Assembly (NCBI GenBank): GCA_907165275.2
Contig: OU015677.1
Coordinates: 1,178,001-1,242,000 of the forward strand
Length of the DNA stretch: 64,000 nucleotides
Source of the DNA: Zygaena filipendulae
Taxonomy: Eukaryota; Arthropoda; Insecta; Lepidoptera; Zygaenidae
Direction of reading: 5' to 3'
A model generated the notes under the pieces. That model saw nothing but the letters and a program-made list of their open reading frames with translations, did no database searches and was not told the DNA's origin. The position numbers were made by a program, and so were the translations under genes. Every line of letters starts with the position of its first letter. The first letter of the stretch is position 1. Positions 53,914 through 63,300 of the stretch are shown piece by piece.

Positions 53914-54092
53914 CTAGCTGATCCTTGCGGTTTCACTCGCACTTTTTTCAGAGTTTTTGCGAGAGTTCTGGGATCAAAAATTTGTAAACACTTTTTTTTC
54001 AGTTTGGTGTGCAATAAAGAATTATCTATCTATCTATCAAAGTATCCTATGTCCATTTCTGTATCCCCGAAAATGTTTATGCATAATTTAAT
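53914..54092 (-). mobile_element. Helitron-like element carrying a retro-tail insertion
   Basis: CTAGCTGATCCTTGCGG to TGTATCCCCGAAAATG. It is interrupted by 53978-54040. Confidence 0.75.
53978..54040 (+). mobile_element. Short retroelement tail with target duplication
   Basis: TTCAGTTTGGTGTGCAATAA AGAATTATC then (TATC)n. Flanked by ATCAAA on both sides within the Helitron sequence GGGATCAAAAGTATCC, so it inserted by reverse transcription as a very short 5'-truncated copy. Confidence 0.65.
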
Positions 54093-54267
54093 GCAGTTTC
54101 ACCTACAATAATGTCGGAGTTTCCGCTGGAATTCCGGGATTAAAAGTGCCATATATTCTTTTCTGTACCAATGACAAAGTATAGGCAAAATGTCACCATG
54201 CTCGATTTAGTAGTTGAGGCGTGAAAGCGTAACAAACAAACTTAAATTCGCATTTATAATATTAGAA
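54093..54267 (-). mobile_element. Helitron-like element
   Basis: GTTTCACCTACAATAATGTC and TTCCGCTGGAATTCCGGGAT to TTCGCATTTATAATATTAGA; head-to-tail with the previous copy. Confidence 0.7.
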
Positions 54268-54360
54268 AGAAAGAAAGAAAGAAAAGGCATTTATTTGGAC
54301 ACAGAGACAACACAATTACAATTATTTTATACAAACATGATTTAACAAAAAACGTATATA
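54268..54360 (-). mobile_element. Retroelement 3' end with (GAAA)n
   Basis: AGAAAGAAAGAAAGAAAGAA AAGGCATTTATTTGGACACA; reversed tail, same type as 31984. Confidence 0.5.
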
Positions 54361-54674
54361 GTTATATATATGACAATATTATGAGAACAAATTAGTTAGA
54401 ATTTTATTACGTACATAACCTTTAAGTTTTAAAAGCGACACAACGAAAATAACACATCTATTTTTGTTAACTATTTATGATATTTTTCGTAGGTGCTTAC
54501 ATCTATTGGTGATCATCAAAATTCTGAAGGTCTTGACCTTTTGAGGCCGTCATATTCACACTGCAAGTACCTTTATTTTTGTTGTTAGGAGTTCCCGAGC
54601 GACTAATCAACTAAAGTTATGCTTGACAAATGTAAGAAAAATAAAAACCTACTAATAAATAAAAACTAATACTT

Positions 54675-54835
54675 TTATAAAGTAATTTTGATTGTTTGTT
54701 ATGTTTTCACGCCTTAACTACTCAACCGCTCATCGTGAATTTTTGAAAACACGTTGTCAGGGACGCAGAAAAGGAAATAGGGTACTTTTTACTCTGGATT
54801 TAATGCTGGAACTCCAAAATTAACGCAAGGAGGAC
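54675..54835 (+). mobile_element. Decayed Helitron-like element
   Basis: GTTATGTTTTCACGCCTTAA, ACACGTTGTCAGGGACGCAG and GGAACTCCAAAATTAACGC; 3' end lost. Confidence 0.65.
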
Positions 54836-55419
54836 TAAGGATCGAACTGCAGTCCTCTGAAGGTGAGAATTCTAATACCTAATTAATTATTGTTAATAAT
54901 TCTACGTCAATTCACTGCGCTGCGATATTGGTGAAAGGAATTTATTTTTGCCTGTCTTTTTATTAAGGAGAATATATAAAATAGCGTACATAAATACTAA
55001 TTTTTGATAAAATTGTAAATTTTTGCAAAAGTTTGAGCAAAAAAGTGCAATGTGCCAAAAGTGATTTTGGTGGTTTTAATTATTATAAAATATTATAAAT
55101 CATTTTGTCACCAATTTAACATATTCTTCCATAGATTTCAATGTAAACGAAAACTAATACATCTATACGTAATGTATATCTTTTTTTCAGTATTTGCCAG
55201 TTCGTTGATGTCTTTTCTATTGCAAATTTAGTAAAATATGATATTTGACCATAGGTGCAAGTGATTTTAAGCGTTACGTCAGAAATAGAAAGAAAGAAAG
55301 AAAGAAAAATCTAAAAATACTTACTGCATTGCTTGCAACTCGTACCTAGTTAGTCACTGTCATCATCAGCCTTGCCTCTGAAGACAATACATGTCACTAT
55401 ACCTACTTACATACACGTA
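54836..55419. other. No gene seen
   Basis: AT-rich, with (GAAA)n at 55289-55308. Confidence 0.4.
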
Positions 55420-55785
55420 TTATGTCCTCCGCCGCGTCTGTCTGTCTGTTTGTTTGCGATAAATTCAAAACTACTGAACGGATTTTCATGCAATTGTCAC
55501 CAGTAGATAAAGAAAAAAATCATGAGAAAAGTTTAGGTATATAATATATATTTGTCATTGGTTGAAATATAACGCTAATTGTTGGAAGTTTCGAAAAAAG
55601 TGCAATAAATTGTGCATATTACACGTTGACAGAGGGTACATTGAAGGTCACATAGCCCATAGTACTAGTGTGGTATTATATGTATGTATTATCGGTGCCA
55701 ATATATAGGGTCCTTTTTGTCCTGGGATTCCCGTGGGAACCCCGAAATAAACGCGGGCGAAACTGCGGGGAACCTTGGTAGTGTC
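55420..55785 (+). mobile_element. Long Helitron-like element, GTCTGTCTGTC subfamily
   Basis: GTCCTCCGCCGCGTCTGTCT, TGGTTGAAATATAACGCTAA, TTGACAGAGGGTACATTGAA and TCCTGGGATTCCCGTGGGAA; ends ACCTTGGTAG. The first 140 bp match 21922-22070 and extend it. Confidence 0.7.
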
Positions 55786-56629
55786 TACTAAGCTAAGAAC
55801 ACCGAACTAACGAAGGATCGATGAGTCATCACCGAAAGTCACGGAGGCTATATCGCTGTGCATGTACAAATTAGTCACCTTGATTATCGCTCCATTTAGC
55901 ATATTGACAGTGACATCACTACTTTTGAAGTTTCTTAGAAATACCTCGCTGTCGTATCATCCCACGAATATTCATGTGTAAATCCGAAAGGTTGCATGTA
56001 GGAAGTTGTTTTGTAGATCTAATGAACCGATAGGTGATACTTTATTCAGAGTATAAAAATTAGGTAAGAGCTGAAAATTTGTGAGTTTGAATGACCTTTG
56101 TATGTAGGAAAATTGATAGATATGATAAAACAGCAGAATCTGCGTTTTGTGGCTTGAAAATATTCAGTTAAACTTGAGAAAGGGAGATAAAAGAACAGTA
56201 TTAGAACATAAAACACAATTTTAAAATATTTAGTTTTCCATCTGTTCACTCTAACCTCTGGAACTACTTAATGGATCACATGGACATGCGGTCTTCCACA
56301 GGTAGATTAAGCTGAGCAAGAAGAAACATACATGGCTTTGTTTCATCAAAATTGGATATCGGGAAAAGGTTATCGTTGTTTACAGGCGTATTAGGATACT
56401 TTCACCCCGGAACGACGAGCTCCCGAGGGAATCCTGAAACTCACGCGGCGCAGGCAATAGCACCGCCATCTTTTAGCACAACAAAACCAATGGATTGCAA
56501 AACCTTTACCCAATAGGAATCGAGAAGTTTTAAAATTTTTAGAATTTTTAGGGTACCTATCTATTGTTAAATACGTATATTATGTCCCTGGGAACTGCTA
56601 TTATAGACTTTTTCACAATTACTAGAAAA
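55786..56629. other. No gene seen; Helitron remnants
   Basis: 56330-56460 has CATGGCTTTGTTTCATCAAA and TTTCACCCCGGAACGACGAG, CTCACGCGGCGC, a decayed copy. The rest is unique. Confidence 0.4.
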
Positions 56630-56850
56630 CTAGCTGTGCCCCGCGGTTTCGCCCGCGTTGATTTTAGAGTTCCCGCGGGAATTTCGGGATTAAAAGTACC
56701 CTATGTGTTAATCTGATGTATAAGCTATATTATTGTAAAGTTTCATTTAAATCAATCCAGTAGCTTTTGCGTGAAAGAGTAACAAACATCCATCCATCCA
56801 TCCATCCATACATTCTTACAAACTTTCGCGCGTTTATAATATTAGTAGGA
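56630..56850 (-). mobile_element. Complete Helitron-like element
   Basis: CTAGCTGTGCCCCGCGG to GTTTATAATATTAGTAGGA, followed by T (A on the minus strand); (CATC)n inside. Closest relative 22532-22743. Confidence 0.9.
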
Positions 56851-57524
56851 TGGAGATTCCGTCAGCAAATGCAGGGCGTACCTATATAAAAAACGATACT
56901 TATGTGTGTTACAAAATTAATAGTCCTCCCAAAGCTTTTGAATGTAATATTTTCCTCATGGGAGCTAGGTCTCAACTGGTTGCATTACGTCACCTTAAGG
57001 TTCAACGCACACCGGTGGACAGCGAGGTAGAGCATCCAACTGATGGTCTTTTGTGATACCTAGCAAGCGTTCTGTGGTCCCATACTTTAGTTAACATCAG
57101 TTCAAAAAATTGAAATTGGATTAGATTTTGTTGCAAATTGTCAGTGAAAAGCAACTATAGGATATTCCATTGATGACAGCAGCTAAAGAAAGATTATGTT
57201 TAGGCACAGATAATATAATACTATAGTTTAGGTATCAAAAAAAACATCATCAATAATGCAACTGATTTGACAAGGAATTTTGTTTTATCAGTCGGAATCA
57301 ACAGGTAATGAATGACCCAGACGTGATGGTGATTTGTCATTCAAGGGTACATCAATGACGTGGCCAAGAACTCGTCTTATTGATTTAACTAGTCGGTGAG
57401 AAAAAAAACAAGACTTACTGGTTAAATAACTATATAACTTATAACTGATTCACTAACCGACATATGAAGACACGCTGCCATGAAAATTGCTCCATTCTCC
57501 AATCGTACCAAAAGTATGTAAAAA
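56851..57524. other. Uncertain open frame, otherwise nothing seen
   Basis: A 68-codon plus-strand frame at 56850-57056 (NDTYVCYKINSPPKAF...) starts within the Helitron boundary; no family recognised. Confidence 0.3.
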
Positions 57525-57716
57525 TATGTAAGGATTTTTTTAATTTTGGAGTTCCCATGGTAATTCCGGATTACAATATAGCCTATGTTACTCAGGGATA
57601 ATGTAGCTTTCTAATCGTGAAATAATTTTTGAAATAGGTCCAGTAGTTTATAAGTTAAATCGTAACAAACAAACAAAGAAAAAATCAAATCTTTCCTCTT
57701 TATAATATTAGTATAG
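57525..57716 (-). mobile_element. Helitron-like element, ACTCAGGGATAATG subfamily
   Basis: TTGGAGTTCCCATGGTAATT, TGTTACTCAGGGATAATGTA to TTATAATATTAGTATAGG; the hairpin end is missing. Confidence 0.7.
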
Positions 57717-57794
57717 GTTGTATTATCTGTGGTACTATATAATTTTTAATATAATAAAATTTATGGAAAACTTAAAATAAAAACTATATTTACA

Positions 57795-58110
57795 AAAAAA
57801 AAACTTGAACTAGGTCCTCCACAGCTGGAAGCGTGCCCAAAAGGCTGGCGGCATTACCCCGCTGGATAGCGAGGCTTACTCGCTGGGCGAAGTAAACCCC
57901 AGCCTTCTGGTCACGCGACGCCTCGATCAGTCGCACCGCCAGCTCTTTATATAGTTGGCGGGCGCTTGGACCCCAAGGCCCCAGGTTTCGACCCCAAATG
58001 GCTCAAACATAAAATCCCCACTAAGGGACCCATATTTGCGCCGCTCGAGGGACTCCGCAGAAGCTGCCGCGGAACCAGCTTTCACGACCGAAACTGGAAC
58101 TATATTATTT
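57795..58110 (-). pseudogene. LINE polyprotein C-terminus, frameshifted
   Basis: Minus strand, first frame: SAESLERRKYGSL and GDFMFEPFGVET. After a one-base deletion near 57985 the second frame continues PSARQLYKELAVRLIEASRD, KAGVYFAQRVSLAIQRGNAA and SLLGTLPAVEDLV. The VETLG...(I/L)AIQRGNA.S..GTLP signature ends many invertebrate LINE polyproteins. The frameshift and loss of the RT domain make it a pseudogene. It lies just beyond the 3' end of gene 2, in the same direction. Confidence 0.8.
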
Positions 58111-58294
58111 ATCTGTGGCAAGGGCACTTAGTTTGGTGTATTATTGTATCTAAACTAACTGTGCTAATTTGAGATTTTCACTTTACCCTACTGTACAGTC
58201 ATCTCACCTGTAAAATAAAGGTTAAGATTAACTCCACTTAGCGTCCTTAATATACCTACGATTATTCATACTTATGGAAATAAAAAAAAAAACA

Positions 58295-58585
58295 TTTTTA
58301 TGATTGTTGACTTGGTTTTATTGATCGTAAGTAAATACAAAAAACTAATTTAAAGTTTATTTGGAAATAAATTAGTTAGTATAATAAGTATTTTAGTAAG
58401 TACTGATAGGTACAATATAGCTTTAAGTATTGATTGTAACTGATTTCAACTAAAAACAATAAAATAAGACAGTTAAATTAAAAAAAAAAATTGTATAAAA
58501 TCAGGCACAAATCAATCTTTAACTTAAAACCTCACTTAAAACTAGCGACTCCTGCGGCAAAAAAGCGAACTATTGGTTTTTTTTT
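58295..58585 (-). terminator. Gene 2 3' UTR and poly(A) signal
   Basis: AT-rich trailer of about 270-290 bases; AATAAA on the minus strand at 58322-58317 followed by T-rich sequence. Confidence 0.5.
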
Positions 58586-58770
58586 CTAACTTTCGATGTT
58601 ATGGCTATGCACGGTGTGACCATGTAAAGCTTCAGGATCTATCTTCACGTAGTGACCGTATGGAGTGCTGATTGTCTGCGGTCCGCTCGCGTATGGGTAC
58701 ATGATGTTGATATTTTTACTTTCTGTTGGGACAGATGTGAGTGGGACTGTACCGTCGCGGTTCCACGAAG
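58586..58770 (-). CDS. Gene 2 last coding exon
   Basis: Acceptor ATTGAACGTTTCAG, then SWNRDGTVPLTSVPTESKNI, NIMYPYASGPQTISTPYG, HYVKIDPEALHGHTVHS and HNIES to TAG at 58588-58586. Proline, serine and histidine rich. Confidence 0.7.
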
Positions 58771-60298
58771 CTGAAACGTTCAATAACTTTTATTATTTTT
58801 TCATTATTAACAAGCAATGGCAGTAGACTAGTAGCGACGTCTAGTGTTTATAACTGAGAACTAATTCCGTATATGAAGTACGCTTTCCGCATTTTATGAA
58901 AAGAAAATAATTTAGTTTGACTACTCGTTGCTAGATGGCGCTATGATTATTAGTCGTCGCTCGAAGTCGACTGCTTGCTTGCTATGTTTGCATTGACATT
59001 ATATTCAGAACTTTACAGCTATTAGCCCTCAGAGAGCACCGGTGTAGATTGAATAACGGTACTTGCATAATAAGAAATTGTGTCAATATTTCAAAAATAG
59101 AGCCTTAGAAAAGCATTATCGTGAAAGATTTACTGAAAATTTATCAATAATTTCCAAAATATTCAACTTTCAATTGTGTGAAACGAAACGTTGCAACGAA
59201 ACACCAATCACAGCCATGCTTAACATATTACGTCACTTTTATTTTTTTAGGAAACATTTACCTCTTTCAGGGAAGTCAAAAAAAACTAAGTGCATACAGT
59301 TAACACATATTTTCCCCTTTCTGAAGTTGTTTACTTTAAAATGCATTTTGATTCTTTACTGGAACTTTTGGAAGTAACTCGACACAGTTCAGCCTTAATT
59401 TCGCTCTTGGATATTGAAGTCATCTGTCTGTCAGTGTCACATGACTCTGTCAATACGACAGTGACATCTCTATCACAGATTAATAAGGCGTAATTTTTGA
59501 CTAGTGACGTCATTCTGCGTTTCGGCGGTAAAGTCAAAAGTAGGAAATTTGAAACGCTTTATTCAATTAATTTATGCATATATTTGTTTTCTTTTTCTTG
59601 CTTTGTTTAAGTAGGCCATATATCTTTAAAATATATACTGGAAAAAAAATCATGCAAGTTTGCACAGTCCGCATGTGTGCACACGAGCCGCGCCCCGGTA
59701 GTGGTGGGGAGTTCAATTGTGGAGTGTCACATGTGTGCTTAGATAGTAATAGGGATGTGGACTACTTTTGAAAATCAAAATTCTAATTAGTCCGTCAGTT
59801 AAAAATAAAAAAAACAATAGACATATTTTTTGCTTTTTCAAATAAATTAAAATATACAGAGATAAAGCGCATTAAAGTTTAGGGTGAGTGGGTCGTGACG
59901 TCACTAACCGATAAAACCGCCTTACAAACTGTTCGAATAGTGACGTCACGCGAAATTTCAACCCATATATCGCCGTTATTTTTTGATTACGTAAAAAAAG
60001 AAAAATGCGTGTCCAATATTTTTTAATAACCTACAAGACGGACTAAAAAATAAAAATTAGTCAACATGCCCATTACTTACTAAGTACTTTTTATCTACCC
60101 GCGGGATCTACGAAACTAACGTGGGTGAAACCGCGGGGAACAGCTAGCAAGTGTTTAAAACTCACAATATGGCAAATCGACGTGTTCTTCGTGGGCGCCT
60201 TGTCCTACATTGTGTATGTGCAAATGTATTTCTTTTTGGTGAGGCGCCGGCGCTTCCCAGCCGCCGTGGCTGAACTTCTGACCGAAGAGCGCCCCTAT
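58586..60298 (-). CDS. Spliced gene 2, 3' part, unknown protein
   Basis: Two coding exons, 60298-60166 and 58770-58586, join with GT...AG sites and matching phase (1). Together they give the last 105 residues. The sequence is histidine-rich (PHQKEIHLHIHNVGQGAHEE, HGHTVHSHNIES), with WEAPAPH and INIMYPYASGPQ, and ends at TAG. No transmembrane segment, zinc finger or enzyme motif is evident. Upstream exons were not found in the remaining 3.7 kb and probably lie outside. The intron carries a TAGTCCGT MITE and a Helitron end. I do not recognise the family. Regular codon flow across the junction and a 3' UTR with AATAAA argue that it is a real host gene. Confidence 0.65.
58771..59787. other. Intron of gene 2
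   Basis: No exon seen. A 104-codon plus-strand frame at 59063-59377 is AT-rich and unsupported. GCTAGATGGCGCTATG at 58930 is a short word common in lepidopteran DNA. Confidence 0.4.
59788..60045 (+). mobile_element. TAGTCCGT MITE in gene 2 intron
   Basis: TAGTCCGTCAGTTAAAAATA to CTACAAGACGGACTA, 258 bp. Contains GTCGTGACGTCACTAAC and ATAGTGACGTCACGCG, two CRE-type palindromes in a near-symmetrical interior. Confidence 0.8.
60080..60147 (+). mobile_element. Helitron-like 3' end
   Basis: AGTACTTTTTATCTACCCGC to GGAACAGCTAG; ends 19 bases before gene 2's intron boundary. Confidence 0.75.
60166..60298 (-). CDS. Gene 2 penultimate exon
   Basis: Acceptor TTTTTTATTTACAG and donor GTGAGT bound 133 bases, phase 0 in and phase 1 out: IGALFGQKFSHGGWEAPAPH, QKEIHLHIHNVGQGAHEE, HVDLPY. 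An arginine-rich alternative frame across the same bases runs on through the acceptor and does not fit the downstream exon. Confidence 0.65.
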
Positions 60299-60827
60299 CT
60301 GTAAATAAAAAATAATGCACAAAAATGCCAGTTGACACTAGGGTAAAATAAATAAAGGGTTGCCACCTTCTTCTGGAAAAAATATACCTAGTATTTTTCC
60401 GAAAAGAGACGCAAAAAATATAGTACTTTTGGAAAATGCAGGGAAAAACATAGTACTTTTTTTTAATCATTAAGTATCGGGCGGGCAGCATTTTTGACAG
60501 TTGACGTTTTGTTAGCGCGTATGCGTTTCGTTCTGAAATTCCCCGCGCTGCGCTGCGGGTGCGTTCCAGATCAGTCAAAGTTAATATAAGAAAGCACGAC
60601 AGTTGAATTTAGAATAAATATATAGTATTTTTCGTACTATATAATTTTTCTCTAATATCTGTATAGTCAAGGGTAGTCTGGTAGAGATCACTTATTAGTG
60701 ATAAGGTCGCCTATTGTAGCCTCATATTTATAAGTAGTATTAAGTTGCAATATTGATGCTTGTGGGTAACATTACATTTCATAGTACAATAGGCTAGTTT
60801 CCTGGGTAAAAAAATCAAAATTCTATT
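60299..60827. other. Upstream intron or flank of gene 2
   Basis: 60350-60460 and 61120-61160 share GGGTTGCCAC/GGTGGCAACCC and AAAATAGTACGG-type words, an inverted pair around the MITE at 60828. Confidence 0.4.
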
Positions 60828-61088
60828 TAGTCCGTCAGTTAGATAATAAAAAAATAAAAGACACGTATTTTTTGCTTTTTTAAAATAATGGAAATATGCA
60901 TAGATAAAGCGCATTAAAGTTTAGGGTGGGGGACTCGTGATGTCACAGCTCGCTATAACGTGCGAACAAACTGTAGCGAGGCGTGACGTCATGTGAAATT
61001 TCGACTTGATATATCTCCGTTATTTTTTGGTTACATAAAAAAAAAAAATACGTGTCCAATATTTTTTAATAATCTACAAAACGGACTA
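60828..61088 (+). mobile_element. TAGTCCGT MITE
   Basis: TAGTCCGTCAGTTAGATAAT to CTACAAAACGGACTA, 261 bp; ACTCGTGATGTCACAGCTCG and GCGTGACGTCATGTG are the paired CRE-like sites. Confidence 0.85.
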
Positions 61089-61282
61089 AAAAAGAAAATT
61101 TAGGAAACTAGCCTAATAGTACGATAGGTACTATATATAAAATAGTACGGGTGGCAACCCTAGTTGACACTGATAAATAACAGAGAAAACCGCAAATCAA
61201 AAACAGTCATGAATTTATGCAGGTGAATGACATTTTACATTCGACTGGTCTGACCGCCATCAGCGGCAAGCCTTACTAGTGT

Positions 61283-61465
61283 TACCTATAAATGCGAATT
61301 TGAGTTTGTTTGTTGCGTTTTCACGGCTTAACTACACACTCGACCATCGTGAAAAGTATAACATTGTCAGGGGTATACAGAGAATGACGTTGGGTACTTT
61401 TTATTGCGGAATTCCCGCGGGAACGCCGAAATTAACGCGGGTGAAACCGCGAGTAACATAGCTAG
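61283..61465 (+). mobile_element. Helitron-like element
   Basis: ACCTATAAATGCGAATTTGA to ACATAGCTAG before T; hairpin GCGGGTGAAACCGC intact. Confidence 0.8.
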
Positions 61466-61807
61466 TACAAAATAAATGGGCGTTGAATGACCTTTAGTCC
61501 GATCCTAATGATCCGTCAGCGCATCAGCAACTTGCGCACTCAGTTTTTATAAATATTTTTTTAAGTCCAACAATTTCATGTTTTTTATTTTTACATATGT
61601 TTTTGTGATGAGAATTGGATAGTGTACACCCAATTACAAAACTCACTCGCTTAGCCCTTGCACCGTCACGTTTTTGTAGCCTTAATAAGTTAAGGCTACA
61701 GAATCATGGCCATCACCTCCATTCTCCAGACCACACACTTTAGGCATTATTTCTCCCAGTGTGGGGAATGCTTTAGTGTCTATCATATTTTAATCTAATA
61801 AATATAT
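61466..61807. other. No gene seen
   Basis: GTAGCCTTAATAAGTTAAGG CTAC (61676-61699) is a short perfect palindrome; no exon. Confidence 0.4.
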
Positions 61808-61905
61808 AAAAATCAGTGCAGTGGTTTGTTAATAACGTAATATTATGTGTATGGCCCCAGGAGCACGACTTTCGTAGATCGTGATATAACGAGGTTCTTC
61901 TTCTT
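61808..61905 (+). repeat. GCAGTGGTTTGTTAATAACG repeat
   Basis: Second copy of the repeat at 22135: AGGAGCACGACTTTCGTAGA, TCGTGATATAACGAGG, then TTCTTCTTCTTCTCC. Confidence 0.65.
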
Positions 61906-62182
61906 CTCCTTAAATAATGGCGTCTATAATAATTATGATTTTATAACAGGTTTAACTTAACATCCTTAATATACTGACAAATGCCGTAATTTCGACCGGA
62001 TGGAACAACTGACCTTGCTGCTGTAGAATGTATTGTAAACAGCTTGACACACATTACTTTCAAGTGATTAACTTACATACCTATTATATTTTATTATTAT
62101 CATAATACATTCGTTGCGACACGTTTTGCTGTTTAAAGTCTTGTTTTTTTTTAATATTTTATAGGTAGGTTTTTTTTTACTC
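61906..62182. other. No gene seen
   Basis: AT-rich unique sequence. Confidence 0.4.
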
Positions 62183-62565
62183 AAGCTGATGCCCGCGGTT
62201 TCACCCGCGTTAATATCGGAATGGGCTTGTCAACCAAGGTTTAGTTTTTAGTCCGTTTTGTAGATTAATAAAAATATTGGACACGTATATTTTTTACACA
62301 ATCAAAAAATAAAGAAGATACATTTAAGTCGAAGTGTCGCGTGACATCACAGCGTGCTATAAACTGTAGCACGGCGTGACGTTCAATATTTTTTATTAAT
62401 CTACAAGACGGACTAAATTTAATCTTGAATTTCATACCCCGGATACAAGCCTATTCCGGGGCAAAAAGCGTCCTGTGTCCTTTTATGTACTCCTGACAAC
62501 GTGTGTGCAAAATTTCATTATGATCGGTTGATAAGATAAAGCGTGAAAGCGTAACAAACAAATAA
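62183..62565 (-). mobile_element. Helitron-like element split by a MITE
   Basis: AGCTGATGCCCGCGGTTTCA to AATATCGGAATGG, then, after the MITE, CTATTCCGGGGCAAAAAGCG to AAAGCGTGAAAGCGTAACAA. Confidence 0.7.
62249..62415 (-). mobile_element. TAGTCCGT MITE, short copy nested in a Helitron-like element
   Basis: TAGTCCGTTTTGTAGATTAA to CTACAAGACGGACTA, 167 bp; GCGTGACATCACAGCG and GGCGTGACGTTC inside. Confidence 0.8.
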
Positions 62566-62576
62566 TCGATAAATAA

Positions 62577-62745
62577 AACAAAGTCCTCCGCCACATCTGT
62601 CTGTCTGTCCGTTCGCGATAAACTTAAAAACTACTGAGCTGATTTTCTTGCGGTTATGCGGTTGCGATTCAAGAGCAAGGTAATAGTTTATCCTGGAGTT
62701 CCCGCGGGAACTCTGAAATTACCGCGGGTTAAACCGCGGGGGGCA
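62577..62745 (+). mobile_element. Helitron-like element, GTCTGTCTGTC subfamily
   Basis: ACAAAGTCCTCCGCCACATC, CTGATTTTCTTGCGGTTATG to GTTAAACCGCGGGGGGCAG; the CTAG was replaced where the LINE inserted. Confidence 0.75.
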
Positions 62746-62932
62746 GTCAAGCAAGTGGGACTCCCCTCTGCTGGGGCACTGGATGCGGCTGCATGCCACT
62801 AGCTCGCAACCAGGAGCCAACTTAAATTTATTTTATTTTATTTGTACTAACTCTAGGTTTTAAGGATAATGTTACTAACAAACTATGGATTGTTCCGAAA
62901 TAAAGATTATTATTATTATTATTATTATTATT
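62746..62932 (+). mobile_element. LINE 3' UTR with (ATT)n tail
   Basis: GTGGGACTCCCCTCTGCTGG, TGGATGCGGCTGCATGCCAC, AAATAAAG then ATTATTATTATTATTATTAT. No coding part is left. Confidence 0.65.
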
Positions 62933-63275
62933 AATATTATAAAAAGTAAATTTGGTAAGTTTTTATGTAGTAAGTTTGTATGTCTGATGAAGGAGACAAT
63001 CTCTGGAACTTCTGAACCGATTCTAAAAATTCTTGAAATTTGATATTTTTAATAGCTGCTGATGGTGCACGGTCTGTTGTTTTTTTACCATTTATAAATT
63101 TTTGGACATAGCACCTTACTCCTGTGTTATAAATACGATTGTAACTTTGCACACTTTGATCATCATGGAATTTTGCACACACGTTGTCAGTGATATAGAA
63201 AGGCACAAAGGGTTTTTTTCGTTCAACTCCCGCGGGTACTTCGACATTAACGCGGGTGAAAAAGTATATAAGAAC
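62933..63275 (+). mobile_element. Two decayed Helitron-like elements
   Basis: First: TAATATTATAAAAAGTAAAT and CTTCTGAACCGATTCTAAAA. Second: CATCATGGAATTTTGCACAC, ACGTTGTCAGTGATATAGAA and TTAACGCGGGTGAAAAAG. Confidence 0.55.
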
Positions 63276-63300
63276 AGCCAGTTCTTATATACTTTTTGTC
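63258..63300. repeat. Perfect short hairpin
   Basis: AAAAAGTATATAAGAAC and GTTCTTATATACTTTTT pair exactly around AGCCA, at the broken end of the Helitron fragment. Confidence 0.85.

Noticed and set aside
59063..59377. 104-codon plus-strand frame
   Set aside because: Lies antisense in the intron of gene 2, AT-rich, no recognisable domain.
60162..60578. 138-codon arginine-rich minus-strand frame
   Set aside because: It crosses the acceptor of the gene 2 exon and reads the exon in a phase that does not join to the last exon.
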